This document shows, piece after piece, positions 23,284 to 32,999 of a stretch of DNA of 64,000 nucleotides (position 1 is the stretch's first letter; every line of letters begins with the position of its first letter). The DNA lies in NCBI GenBank assembly GCA_030737875.1, contig CM060909.1, positions 28,107,659-28,171,658 on the forward strand, read 5' to 3'. The DNA is from Allium sativum. Lineage: Eukaryota > Streptophyta > Magnoliopsida > Asparagales > Amaryllidaceae. Position numbers and translations under genes: made by a program. Under the pieces are notes generated by a model. It was given only the letters and a program-made list of their open reading frames with translations. It had not been told where the DNA came from and made no database searches.

Positions 23284-24423
23284 AGTGAAACACCCCACCT
23301 CCGTTAAGGTCACTCACAAAGGGAATACCTTAACTTCGGTGGAGGTTTATAAGTAAAAGTCACAGATAAAATGCAAGACAGATATAAACACATATATAAA
23401 CAGCAGAAAAACAGACTTTCATATCATAAATACGTGTTCATACAAAACATTTCCATAGTTTCCTCAAAACAAACTTCCAATTATTACAACCATAATACTG
23501 TCTTGATTTAAAACTTAAAGAAGTGTGAAACATAATTAAAACTGCATAAATCCCCATAGAATGTCCAAAGCCGTAGCCCAAACGAAAGTGATCCAAGCAA
23601 TACATTCTCTCCCTTCAAGCTGGATGAAAAATCTGACTAAGCTGAGGTGTTTCCTCCCTTTGGACCTGAGGGGGGGACACGGAAGAAAAGAAAGCGAAAG
23701 GAAAATGGGTCAGACATAAGTCTGGTAAGTCTAGTTATATTTCTAGCATGAGAACAATAAAAAGATCATGACTTGCATAAACTGAGAACATGACAATACC
23801 AGAATATAAGACAAGATATGGCAGGAGATACTAACTATACTAAACGCACTCGCTATTACTTTTCTGCACATACTAACTAGCCTAACTAGCACCACGTGTT
23901 CATGACATGGTGATCCCTTATTCCATCGGCTCTTACCCGCAACGTTTTCTTCCTGTGTCATACGGCCCCACATGATTGTAGATACCTATGCTGGTCCCAT
24001 CATAGGGTGTATCAAGTCCCATGGTGGCGGCCCGACACAATTCTAGAATGCATAGGTTATACTACTGATGCCCAGTGACCTGTTTGTCTGCTTCGAAGTG
24101 TGTGCACGCCCGCACTCCGTTAGAACCTACACTGCTGCACCAACCGCCGTCGCTTTTGACCGCTTACAATCGGCCCAGCAATCGTGCCCCACCCTGCCTA
24201 GTTTCAGGGTACCATATACCTAATTGGGTTACTGCTGAAATGGTTCCCTGTTACTAGGGTTTTCTAGTCAAACATGTTAAGTGGTTAAGTGTTTGTATTA
24301 ACCTAACCCCACCCATCAGTTTAATTAACATGTTGAATTGGTTAAGTGTTTTAGTTAACTTAACCCTACCATCCTGACTTGTCTGTCCTTAGCTTTAATT
24401 AGTTAAAGCACCAAGCACTCACA

Positions 24424-24607
24424 TTAGACTGGTATTGTTACAGTTACTGGATGTGCCAGTCGGTTCCGGGCAGGTTTACACCGTAACTCGGTCTAACTTC
24501 GAGTCCTTATTAGGCTCAGTGCTTAACCTCCCACATTGGATAGGTATTCTTGTGATTACTGGACAGCCGGGCGGGTCCGGGCAGGTTTACATCACAACTC
24601 AATCCAA
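24424..24607. repeat. paired stem-loops in chromovirus 5' LTR
   Basis: These are orthologous to 16464-16647. Stem-loop 1 spans 24424-24496 (TTAGAC with GTCTAA; the inner arm TTACAGT now has one mismatch to ACCGTAA). Stem-loop 2 spans 24536-24607 (TTGGAT with ATCCAA; TTGTGAT with ATCACAA). Confidence 0.8.
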
Positions 24608-25740
24608 CCTCGGGTTAAGCATACTCGTATTTTCTAAATTTACATATTTGTTCTTTTTTATTCTTATATGTAAATTTGTTAACAATTAAATGTTATGGCC
24701 TACTTTCCAAGTTCATCATTTTTAGGATATGATTTATACCGTTTCATGCCATAAATTACCTATGTGATTTTTCACCAATTTATGTCAAGTTTCCTGTAAT
24801 TACCATTTTTTTCCCAACGTTACCCCGTCTAAATACTAGGCTAACAATCTTAGCCTAATTTTTCATCCGCATGATTTTTAACATATAATATTAGGCTAAA
24901 AACTTAGCCTAATTTTAGCGTACACAAAATTGGCATAAGAAATTCATTAACATAAACATGACATAGGTGTAAACTTGGCATTTTCGGCATAGTCAATATG
25001 AACATCATAGGTGTGAACTTGCAAAATAGTCAACATGAATATCATAGGTGTGAACTTGCAACGTAGACTAAATCAACATACATATATGTGAATTTGCAAC
25101 ATAGACTAAATCAGTTTACATATATGTGAATTTGCAACATAGGCTAAATCAACTTACATATATATGAATTTCTAAACCAATCATGAACATATGAATAAGT
25201 GTGAACTTGAAATATGACATAGGTTTAACATATACACATAAACATGTAGATCTAACATTAAGTCACATATGTGATATGATTTTACAACCTAGAACTTGCA
25301 TAACATGATAAATTACACAACTTGTCATAATAGGCTATACTCCAAGTTCATATACATATGAATAGACTTATCCATCAATTCCCAATTCAACATGATAATG
25401 AAATAGAACACAGACATAGATCAATATCATTCAATTCCACATAAAACATAATAAACATTGTTCTATTATCAATTTATTTCCAAGGCATGACATTAATTTT
25501 GATTCGCATCCCAAAACATAACTAAACTTACAACGAACGACGAACTTGAGTTCTGGATTATGAGTTTTGGAATTGAGATGCTTTCCTTTGGGTAGATAAA
25601 CGTTGTTTTGATTTTAATTTTGAATTAGATTTGTTCGTCTCTTAGCTTTCTTCAAGTGGAGGCTACTCTCAGTTTTCTCCCGACAGCATGGCGGCTCTGG
25701 TCCTAATTTTTGTGTGAATTTAGGTTGGAGACTTGAGTTG

Positions 25741-25748
25741 TTTATATA
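25741..25748 (-). promoter_or_regulatory. TATA-box candidate of the chromovirus 5' LTR
   Basis: TATATAAA on the minus strand, conserved in the partner LTR at 17810-17817 and about 510 bp from the outer LTR edge. Confidence 0.5.
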
Positions 25749-26266
25749 GAGTTTCAAACTAATTAGAGCCATCAGATGATCATAGATGGATCTAGACCAT
25801 TCACAACAAGAAGAGCCAACCAGAAAGTGACAAATCAGCCCTAGTGACACACCAGAACTCAGAAAATCGCTCAGAACCCGACCAGGCCAGCCAAGACCTG
25901 ACTAGGTCGACTGGGTAGGTTGACCCCCCGGTCAATTCCCAGGTCGACCACCAGGTAGACCTGGTACCCAGGTCGACCCACTGGTCGACATGGGTCCTGG
26001 GCGGGAATTTTACCGCCCAGCCCAATTCTGGTCCAGTTTTTTGAATTTTGAACTTGTTTCGGGCTGTTTGAATTTTAAATCGAATTCTGAAACTTCCGAA
26101 GACCACAACTTCTTCATACAGAATCCGATTTACACAAACTAGGACTCTATCTCAAGCAGAATTCCGAGACGAACGCAATGCGTAATCCATTTCCCTTAAT
26201 TCTTTCATTTAGGATTAATTATACTTTAATTTATTGCTAACAAAAAATTCGGGGTGTTACTGTTTC

Positions 26267-26532
26267 ACTTTATTAATTAGTTGTTGTATCACTACCATAA
26301 ATTTTTCATGAGTATCACCTACTTTGTGTCTATGTTGGGAATTGCAACATTTTTTTTCTACAAATCTAGCCCTGCTTTGTGTTCAAACGCAACAATGTAT
26401 ATGCACCAGTTTTATATCTCTAACAGAACAAAAATTCCATACACTTTGTATTCATTTCAATTTTTTAGATTTTGTTTACAATTCCAGCTATGGAATATTA
26501 AGAGATTGACGATGAAACAATGAATAATTGTT
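26267..26532. other. Harbinger-mosaic spacer right of the gypsy
   Basis: This resumes the interrupted mosaic after the GTTTC target duplication. Short ORFs at 26281-26523 have no recognisable domain. Confidence 0.5.
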
Positions 26533-26984
26533 ATGAAGCGTACGGTGGAATTCGGTGAAGGAGCACAAGTTCAGTCTAAATCAGGGAAGCCGAGAACAAA
26601 ATCTTTGAATGCTTGATTGTGCGAAGTTGTAGCAAATCAAAGACCTAGTAAGCAGATCGTATACGAAGGAGAAGAAATCGAGCCCCTACATCTTATCAGT
26701 CCTACACTACCTAGTGGAGCTTACCCTATTTGTTGTTGTGGAGATGAATCGGTTGTTGTTGTTGCCAAAACTGAAAAAAATGCTAGACGGTGATTCTTTG
26801 GTTGTCCTGCCTTCGAAGACCACAGGTATTACCCTTATTATGTTCAATGTTGTAATTTTATGCAGTAGATAGACCCCCGTTGTGCCATGGACTTCAATAT
26901 GCACTGGAAGCGCAAGCCGAAATAAGGCGGTTGAACAAGATTGTTGCGGAGGCAACTAGAGCTGGCTATCTCAGAAATCATTAG
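26533..26984 (+). pseudogene. GRF-type zinc-finger protein pseudogene
   Basis: The frame opens at ATG 26533 (MKRTVEFGEG) and carries KQIVYEGEEIEPL, then a GRF finger (YPICCCGDESVVVV, NARR, FFGCPAF, CCNFMQ, ID) and the helical tail QYALEAQAEIRRLNKIVAEA ending at TAG 26982-26984. Stops replace codons after SLNA, between NARR and FFGC, and at the Trp of the W-I-D motif (TAG). A frame change precedes the helical tail. It is the closest relative of the 12998-13510 copy (same IVxEG lead-in and tail) but lacks that copy's Myb-gene exon. A near-identical 3' flank is present at about 11408-11690. Confidence 0.6.
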
Positions 26985-27661
26985 TATTTGGTTTTTCTTG
27001 GAACGAAGTTTTATTATTATAGTTTGAATTTGATGTTGCTATTTCCTGTTGTTCTAGCTCCTGTAAGTGTTGTTTGGAATGTATTAACGTTTGAATTTGA
27101 TCTTGAACAAGATTGTCGTCTTCTCGTTTAGAAATGCAAAATTCTTAAATAACACGCCAACATAACAAGGTTTGTAGATAACTCCATATTCTACGTACGA
27201 ACATCAAATTAAATGGACACATGTAGCTAAGTTTATACGCTTTGTAACCATCTTTAGTGGGTCAACCAACTGTAGCGCATTGACTGGTCAAGTCTTGCAC
27301 AGTTCGCATAGTGCAGTCATGTTTTCTGGCAGAGTGGAGTCATGTCACTCTTTTTTGAGAGTTTTCGGATTATAGTGCAGTCCTTAGCCTTTGTCCTGTT
27401 TGGGTCATCCCTGATATACTTTATCAATCAAAAGCAGATTCCCTACAGTTGTACCAGTAACGGGTTACATCAGTCTTTTTTTTGCTACCAACACAAGCTT
27501 TGAAAATCACAAAACGTAAATCAAAGTGTAGTTAGTGACCGTTCACACCATTACCAATCTTGCAGCTATATATACATATGTTAACTTACTCACAACTTAC
27601 CGCACTCAAACAACTTTGTTCCCATTCTTAGAGGACATCCTTCTATTAGCACTCACTGAAA
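26985..27661. other. spacer with dispersed mosaic repeats
   Basis: 26985-27250 duplicates the segment at about 11440-11690. 27274-27420 is the repeat also found at about 15041-15140 and 13693-13790. There is no gene. Confidence 0.6.
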
Positions 27662-28150
27662 ATGTCTTCGTGGTCATCATCTACATATTCCGAGGAACAA
27701 GCGTATGAAGACATGAGGCTACAGGAGCTTGAAGACGAATTCCAGTTCCTAAACCAAATGAGACCGCAAACTGAACCGCCGTACGAACATGTGAACATTC
27801 AACCTCCACATTAAATGCCAGTACCAGCTGTTCAAGTATCATCTGAACAGGCGGTCACTCAATCAACGACAGAAGTAGAGTTCTTTCGTGTACCACTACA
27901 TGAACATTTAGTTGATTCCTACCCGGTTCGTTGCTACTGCGGGTATGCGGTTGAAGTTTTGGTTCGAGCAAAGGGCAATAATATAAGTCGGTGCATACAG
28001 CGATGTCCAGCCTACCCAAATGGTTGCAATTACACGGAATGGATAGACCAACCTTTGTGTCCTCAGGAAATAGCATATGTTAATAAACTCGAACAAGAGA
28101 ATAGACATGTTCGAAGTGATAATGACCAGTTGCGATTGAACATCATATGA
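27662..28150 (+). pseudogene. GRF-type zinc-finger protein, single nonsense codon
   Basis: A 163-codon frame from ATG 27662 (MSSWSSSTYSEEQAYEDMRL) is interrupted only by TAA at 27812-27814, one transition from CAA. It then runs to TGA at 28148. An acidic N-terminal helix is followed by a GRF finger in which RCYCGYAVEVLV supplies the first Cys pair, the GRF block is degenerate (NNISRCIQRCP), and GCNYTEWID keeps the Trp. The C-terminus is a coiled-coil-like helix (IAYVNKLEQENRHVRSDNDQ). It is the best preserved of the four copies. It lies about 940 bp upstream of the Harbinger transposase on the same strand, so co-mobilisation is plausible. A second-ATG product from 27815 (111 aa) would still contain the finger. 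Confidence 0.6.
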
Positions 28151-28340
28151 CTCCCTTAAGACTAAATGTAAAATGTAGTTTACTGAAGTTCATAATTCCT
28201 ACTTCATGCTTTAATTGAGCTAGTTCGCATGTACTATCGTCAGTTGTTGTATCTTTATAAACTATTGTATCTTTGTGCTTACTGTTGTATCTTTATAAAC
28301 TATTGAATCTTTTTGTTTACTGAAGTTGATAATTCCTGCA

Positions 28341-28980
28341 GAGATATTATATTCTCCATTATCTCGTGATATTATGTTAGATTCCCTACACTAACCTTTC
28401 ATATCACAACAATTATTGGCATTCGCTATTAATCTTGTGATATTATGTTAGATTCCATACAGTGACCATTCACGTCACAATAAATGTTGGCATTTACTAT
28501 TAATTTCGTATACTGTTGTCATTTATTTCGGAATTGACAACTCAATGCAGTCTGTGATTGATGGAGACGGTTACTGGAATCCCAGCTATGACTGAAGGAG
28601 ACGCTTACGACCATATTGAAGGGCATACCGCTACCTATCTACATGTAAAAATGACAGAGATATTATATTCTCCATTATGATATTATGTTAGATTCCCTAC
28701 ACTGACCTTTCACATCACAACAACTATTTCCATTCACTATTAATCTCGTGATATTATGTTAGATTCCCTGCAATGACCGTTCACGTCACAATAAATGTTG
28801 GCATTTACTATTAATTTTGTATAATATTGTCATTTATGTCAGAATTGACTACTTAATGCAGTCTGTGAATGATGGAGACGTTTACTGGAATCCCATCTAT
28901 GAATGAAGGAGATGCTTACGACCATATTGATGGACATACCGCTACCTAACCTACGGGTGAAAATGACAGAGATATTATCC
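28341..28980. repeat. two-copy tandem duplication, about 317 bp unit
   Basis: The unit begins GAGATATTATATTCTCCATT at 28341 and again at 28658, and a third partial start lies near 28972. Each unit contains GATATTATGTTAGATTCC twice, GTTGGCATTTACTATTAAT and CAGTCTGTGA-TGATGGAGAC. One block is also present at about 12465 in the left half. Confidence 0.8.
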
Positions 28981-28990
28981 CAACCATTCT

Positions 28991-28995
<5 letters not shown>

Positions 28996-29028
<33 letters not shown>
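28996..29028. repeat. (TA)n microsatellite
   Basis: An uninterrupted TA tract of about 34 bases lies just upstream of the transposase ORF. Confidence 0.9.
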
Positions 29029-29031
<3 letters not shown>

Positions 29032-29086
29032 CCTACCTCTACACTCCGGGAGAACAACGAAACTAAATTTATAAAAAAAGGAAGAA

Positions 29087-30389
29087 ATGGATCCAAATAT
29101 ATACTACCAATACTACGAAGTCATGAATCAATCCGACGATGCCGAACAACAAATGGAGGAAGAGACGGAGGAGGAGCTGGAACAGCACGCAATAGTTGGG
29201 TATTCCAATTTTTTTGCTGAAGGCTCAATGAACAACCGTCGAGGTAGTATGCATGGCCGGATTGACCGGTGATATAAGAGATACTAAAAGGATGGACATG
29301 AAAGACTAATGAGGGATTACTTCATTGACAATCCAACCTACGATATAACTTTGTTCCGCCGTTGTTATCGTACGAGTCCAGCAATTTTCTCAAAAATTTA
29401 TTGTAAACTTCATCAGTCAAACCCATATTTCACTTATCGACTGAACGGAGCACAAGAAATCAACCACTCACCCCACATCATAATTTCATCAGTGTTGAGG
29501 ATGTTAAGCTATGGAACATCTGGTGACCAAACGGATGAATATTTCAGAATCGCAGCATCAACAGCAATAGAGCGTCTAAAAGAATTCTGTAAAACAATTG
29601 TTGAACAGTTCAGGGAGGAGTATCTACGGATGCCTGGACCAAACGATATAAGCAGGATACTACGCAGAGGAGAAGCTAGAGGATTTCCAGGTATGATTGG
29701 AAGTTTAAATTGCATGCATTGGCCTTGAAAAAACTGCCCAACGGGATGGAAAGGAATGTTCACCGGACATAAAAAAGTGTCGTCAATGATCCTTGAAGCA
29801 GTAGCAACAGACGATTTATGGGTTTGGCATGCTTTTTTTGGAGTCCCAGGTTTATTGAATGATATAAATGTTTTAAAACAATCATATCTTTTCACAGAAC
29901 TTCTAACGGACTGTCAATAGATGTTTCATATAAAGTTGGTAATATCGAACACAAATCCAAAGTGGAGAACTTTGATGCAAGGATACAGAGTACCATCAAA
30001 TGACAAAGAAAGTTATTTCATTGAAAAAGTAGCTAGCTACAGAAAGGACATCGAACATATGTTTGGTGTTTTACAAGCCCGATTTCATATTTTACGAAAT
30101 CCTACTTGTTTTCATGATGTAAGAGTGCTTTCAGAAATCATGTACGCTTGTATAATAATACATAACATGATTGTGGAGTCTGAAAGAGGCGGATATAAAA
30201 ATTCAAAAGTCTAATTATCCTGACATGTTTACCAGGTCAAATGAAAAACCCCATAAAGATATAAACTCAATGGGAGAATATGTTGATATGGTTCAACACA
30301 TTGAAGATCAATCTGCACACTTCCAATTGCGTGACCGATTGGTGGAACATTTGTGGGCGCATAAAGGAAGGAATAGTGGGAATCATTAG
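29087..30389 (+). pseudogene. PIF/Harbinger (HARBI1-like, DDE_Tnp_4) transposase pseudogene
   Basis: Cut-and-paste transposase of the PIF/Harbinger superfamily. The acidic start MDPNIYYQYYEVMNQSDD leads to RLMRDYFIDNPTYD, LFRRCYRTSPAIF, LSYGTSGDQTDEYFRIA and the catalytic region. The first catalytic block reads GSLNCMHW, where the family has Asp at the Asn position, so the first DDE residue is lost (GAT to AAT). The second Asp is kept in GLLNDINVL and the Glu in KDIEHMFGVLQARF. Breaks: TGA and TAA after RIDR, TGA after MHWP where Trp is expected, TAG after DCQ, and a frameshift at about 30180-30210 before the last 70 codons. Its partner Myb-like gene is convergent at 30950-32469, the standard two-gene layout. 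The copy is inactive. Confidence 0.9.
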
Positions 30390-30949
30390 TTGGAACTAGA
30401 ACTTAAATATTAACTTAAATATCCCCTCAGTGTTGGGTCAATTCAAGTCGTGTACTATGTATCAGTGTGTAGTCATGTACCATGTATCAGAGTACAATGT
30501 ATCAGTGTGTAGTTGGGTCAACAAATCTGGTTTGCAATCATATCATTAATTGTATCATTATTACAACAACTAGTACATAAATATTACAAACAGGTCACAA
30601 TCATATTACAACTCAACCCAACATATATTGCTAGTACATAACCAATAACTACTACATAAATACTACAAACATGTCACAATCATATTACAACTCAACCCAA
30701 CATATATAGCTAGTACATAAACACCAAATAGTACATAAATACTACAAACAGTTCACAATCATATTACAGATCAACCCAACATATATAGCTAGTCCTTATA
30801 CGAACTACTACCACTTCTGCTTCCTTTTTTTCTATACTCTCCAAGCTGCTCGATTAATAGTTCTTGCTATAGAGGGGAAAGCTTACTAAAATCACATGTA
30901 ATCATTTTAATATAATTCTTCTCTCGCAGTATAGCTTTCTTCTCCTCCT
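30390..30949. repeat. intergenic between Harbinger genes; about 80-bp tandem repeat ×3
   Basis: Three units with AGTACATAAATACTACAAAC and TCACAATCATATTACA motifs start near 30571, 30650 and 30731, with CAACCCAACATATAT between. This is the convergent 3' region of transposase and Myb gene. No other gene is seen. Confidence 0.75.
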
Positions 30950-32469
30950 ACTTCTCTCATAGCATAGCTTTCTTCTCCTCCTGCTTCTCTCGTAGCATGA
31001 CTTGTTTCAACCTCTGTGCTTGTCTGTGGAGCTCTCGATCATCCCTAACTGCCTTTTGGAACTCTTCGTCGCTGCAGTTTCTTTTCTCCGAAAATTGAAC
31101 TCTATGCTCTCTTGTCTCCTTAGCTGAATTCTCCATTGTTTCCATAAATCTAGATAACTCTGCACCGTGTTGCTCCAGCTGAACTGGCTTGGCTCTGCCA
31201 ATAGGTCGTCCGTCACTAGATCCAAATAAAGGGTTTCTTGGCGAACTCGGGTCACTTCCTGGACTAGAATCAGAGTAGTTCATCCTTTTAGCTTTATTCT
31301 GCTACTCAAACAAGAAGTTGCTTGGGTTCTTCCACTTCGGCAAACTAGATAGAAGCTCGAAGCAGTCATGAAATTTAAATGGATGTCCGTGCTGTTGTTG
31401 GTAGGCCTTTCGTGACTCCTTAATCTGTAACACAAAGTCGAAATTGTATGAGTGTATGACATTATTATGTAATCATAGTATAGTATGAATTTTTTTTAAA
31501 AAATAATCTATGGTACTTAAAACGTCATAAGATGCGGCACTGCTTTGCTGCCTGTTCTGCAATCTTGTCAGTATTGCCAAATAGTTCTGACATGCGACAT
31601 TCATAACTCTATAACCGCCTCTAGGTGATCCCTATGTTCTACTCATCGCTTCCAACGAATTGTAAAACCCTGCAACTCTTTCCCAAAATATCTGACCTTT
31701 CATATTATTCCCAATAATGTTGTCCTATGAAATGCGTATCCACGATCTAGTAAGTAAAACGTACTGCTCGAAAGTAAACTTACGTTGTTTTTTTCTTCCA
31801 TCCGCTGTTGTTCCTTCCCCTTCAGCATGTTCATCCTTAGTTTCTTCTAATCCGGGATCCGCCTCCGATTCAACTTCATTTGGTGTCGTTTACTGAAAAT
31901 GCCGCTTAAAGACTTCCACTTCATCTTCTTTTGGTTATATTCGGGACTGATAGGTGCAACGTATTCTTGATTACATGCTTCAGAATTTGTAACATTCGAA
32001 TCCTCATTTGCATCTTCCCTCCGCCTCCTCCATTGAAGTTTCAACATTTACTTCATTAGTAGGAGAGACATACCCGTATGAAAACTGCCTTTGCAGATTT
32101 TGCATACATTCGCGGTCACAAACCTCGGTCTATTATGGAGTTAGGTGAGGTTGTTGACTTTGATTGGTCTGCATCATCATTGACATATACGATGAATGAT
32201 CGTCGTACACGCCTACCACGGGCCATCGTTGGTAAAACTGTGGCGGCGCGGTAGAATGGATAGGAGGAAAATTAGGAGGAGCGAGCGGTTGGTAAGGTCG
32301 TTGGTATGGATAATTTGAATACGGCGAGTAGCCATATTCGTGAGATGGCTGCAATGATTGCTGCTGTTGGACTGAACGTTGCATGGCATATGATGACGAG
32401 TGCGGTTGGGACTTGGGTTTCTTCTTGATTATAGTTTTTTCTGGTTTGCTTGGGTGCCGAAGTAGACAT
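30950..32469 (-). pseudogene. Harbinger Myb/SANT-like accessory protein, decayed
   Basis: PIF/Harbinger elements encode a Myb/SANT-like protein that helps the transposase bind DNA and enter the nucleus. Reading from the ATG at 32467-32469 (MSTSAPKQTR), one frame change leads into a Gln/Tyr/Pro-rich segment (SHEYGYSPY). Further left comes the trihelix-like core (FTFEQYVLLTRSWIRIS, then NNMKGQIFWERVAGFYN, about 31660-31790) and FKFHDCFELLSSLPKWKN (about 31325-31380). The C-terminal domain seen with these proteins (annotated as NAM-associated) lies at 30957-31283, starting MNYSDSSPGSDP and ending in an Arg/Glu-rich helix. Several stops and frame changes separate these parts, and introns may account for some. 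Its first exon and promoter are duplicated at 13.3-13.7 kb. Confidence 0.7.
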
Positions 32470-32586
32470 TTTTTTGGTTATAGAAGTTGAAGTTGAGAAG
32501 GTGGTGTGGTTGTGTGGAAGAAGAAGGAGGTAGGTTGGTATAAAGGGGAGGGAATGCACTAGCCGTTGGGGTGCAACGGCTATAAA

Positions 32587-32787
32587 ATATAACGGCAAAG
32601 AGTTTACCATTATAAACTTATAACGGCAAACACTTTGCCGTTATATCCACTAACCCTTGTCCAGTGCACCAGCCACCAACGAGCTCCAGAGCAGCCACAG
32701 ACTAGCCACGGGTGACTGAACATGCCACACCTGGTTGCTCTATGACTTGTTTAGTAACTGAACAAGCCATTGTTGGTTGTGCTCTTA
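32587..32787. repeat. right TIR, TSD and subterminal palindromes of the Harbinger composite
   Basis: Two palindromic units (AACGGCAAAGAGTTTACC and AACGGCAAACACTTTGCC) at about 32590-32645 are followed by a GC-rich stretch, the inverted terminus ending at 32784 and TTA at 32785-32787. The palindrome GGCAAACACTTTGCC is identical to one in the left end. Confidence 0.65.
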
Positions 32788-32999
32788 TGCATTGTATTAT
32801 TTGACATCCGATTTTTGTTATGTTGTTGCGGGGCTTGATTAGTTATTATGTACTTGTTTGTTTATTTTACTATTTGACTAGATATGTTGTAGTATTTTCT
32901 AGGTGTGGGCCTCTCATCCTCTACTCTTGAACAAACACACACACATATATGCATGTTTGTATGTATATATTTATGTGTGTGTGTAACTTAGTGTTGTCG

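Larger units (their letters stand above)
15326..26261 (-). mobile_element. Ty3/gypsy chromovirus (Del/Tekay-like), non-autonomous by decay
   Basis: This is a complete structure on the minus strand. The 5' LTR is at 23286-26261, with PBS, gag, PR-RT-RNaseH-IN, a chromodomain remnant, PPT and the 3' LTR at 15326-18289. The 5-bp target duplication GTTTC lies at 15321-15325 and 26262-26266. The long LTRs (about 2.97 kb), pol order and chromodomain-like C-terminus point to the chromovirus clade. PR-RT-RNaseH-IN is closed by point nonsense codons, and gag by two frame changes. The two LTRs remain closely similar and differ by substitutions, a tandem-repeat unit and an indel of about 50 bp, so the insertion is younger than the Harbinger material around it. 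Confidence 0.92.
23286..26261 (-). repeat. gypsy 5' LTR
   Basis: This 2976-bp LTR begins TGAAACACCCC and ends GGTGTTACT. The last base departs from the CA terminus of its partner, and a 6-bp TGTTTC duplication ending the LTR one base earlier is equally possible. It carries the TATA candidate at 25741-25748, the paired stem-loops at 24424-24607, a three-copy 39-bp repeat, and an expanded GGTCGAC-rich tract (about 25903-25992) compared with about 17960-18010 in the partner. Confidence 0.92.
8500..32784. mobile_element. PIF/Harbinger-bounded composite element (about 13.3 kb without the inserted gypsy)
   Basis: The left terminus begins GACCATAACCAACAAT and the right terminus, read inward on the minus strand, begins GAGCACAACCAACAAT: two mismatches in 16. 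Both ends are flanked by TTA (8497-8499 and 32785-32787), the target duplication typical of PIF/Harbinger elements. Both subterminal zones carry the same palindromic unit built on GGCAAACACTTTGCC. Inside lie the two canonical Harbinger genes, a transposase (29087-30389, +) and a Myb/SANT-like gene (30950-32469, -), plus PMD, GRF-finger and unknown genes that are not standard for the superfamily. A further copy of the right-end sequence lies inside at 13500-13692, so the region may be two or more related elements merged or nested rather than one unit. The gypsy at 15326-26261 is a later insertion. Confidence 0.6.
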
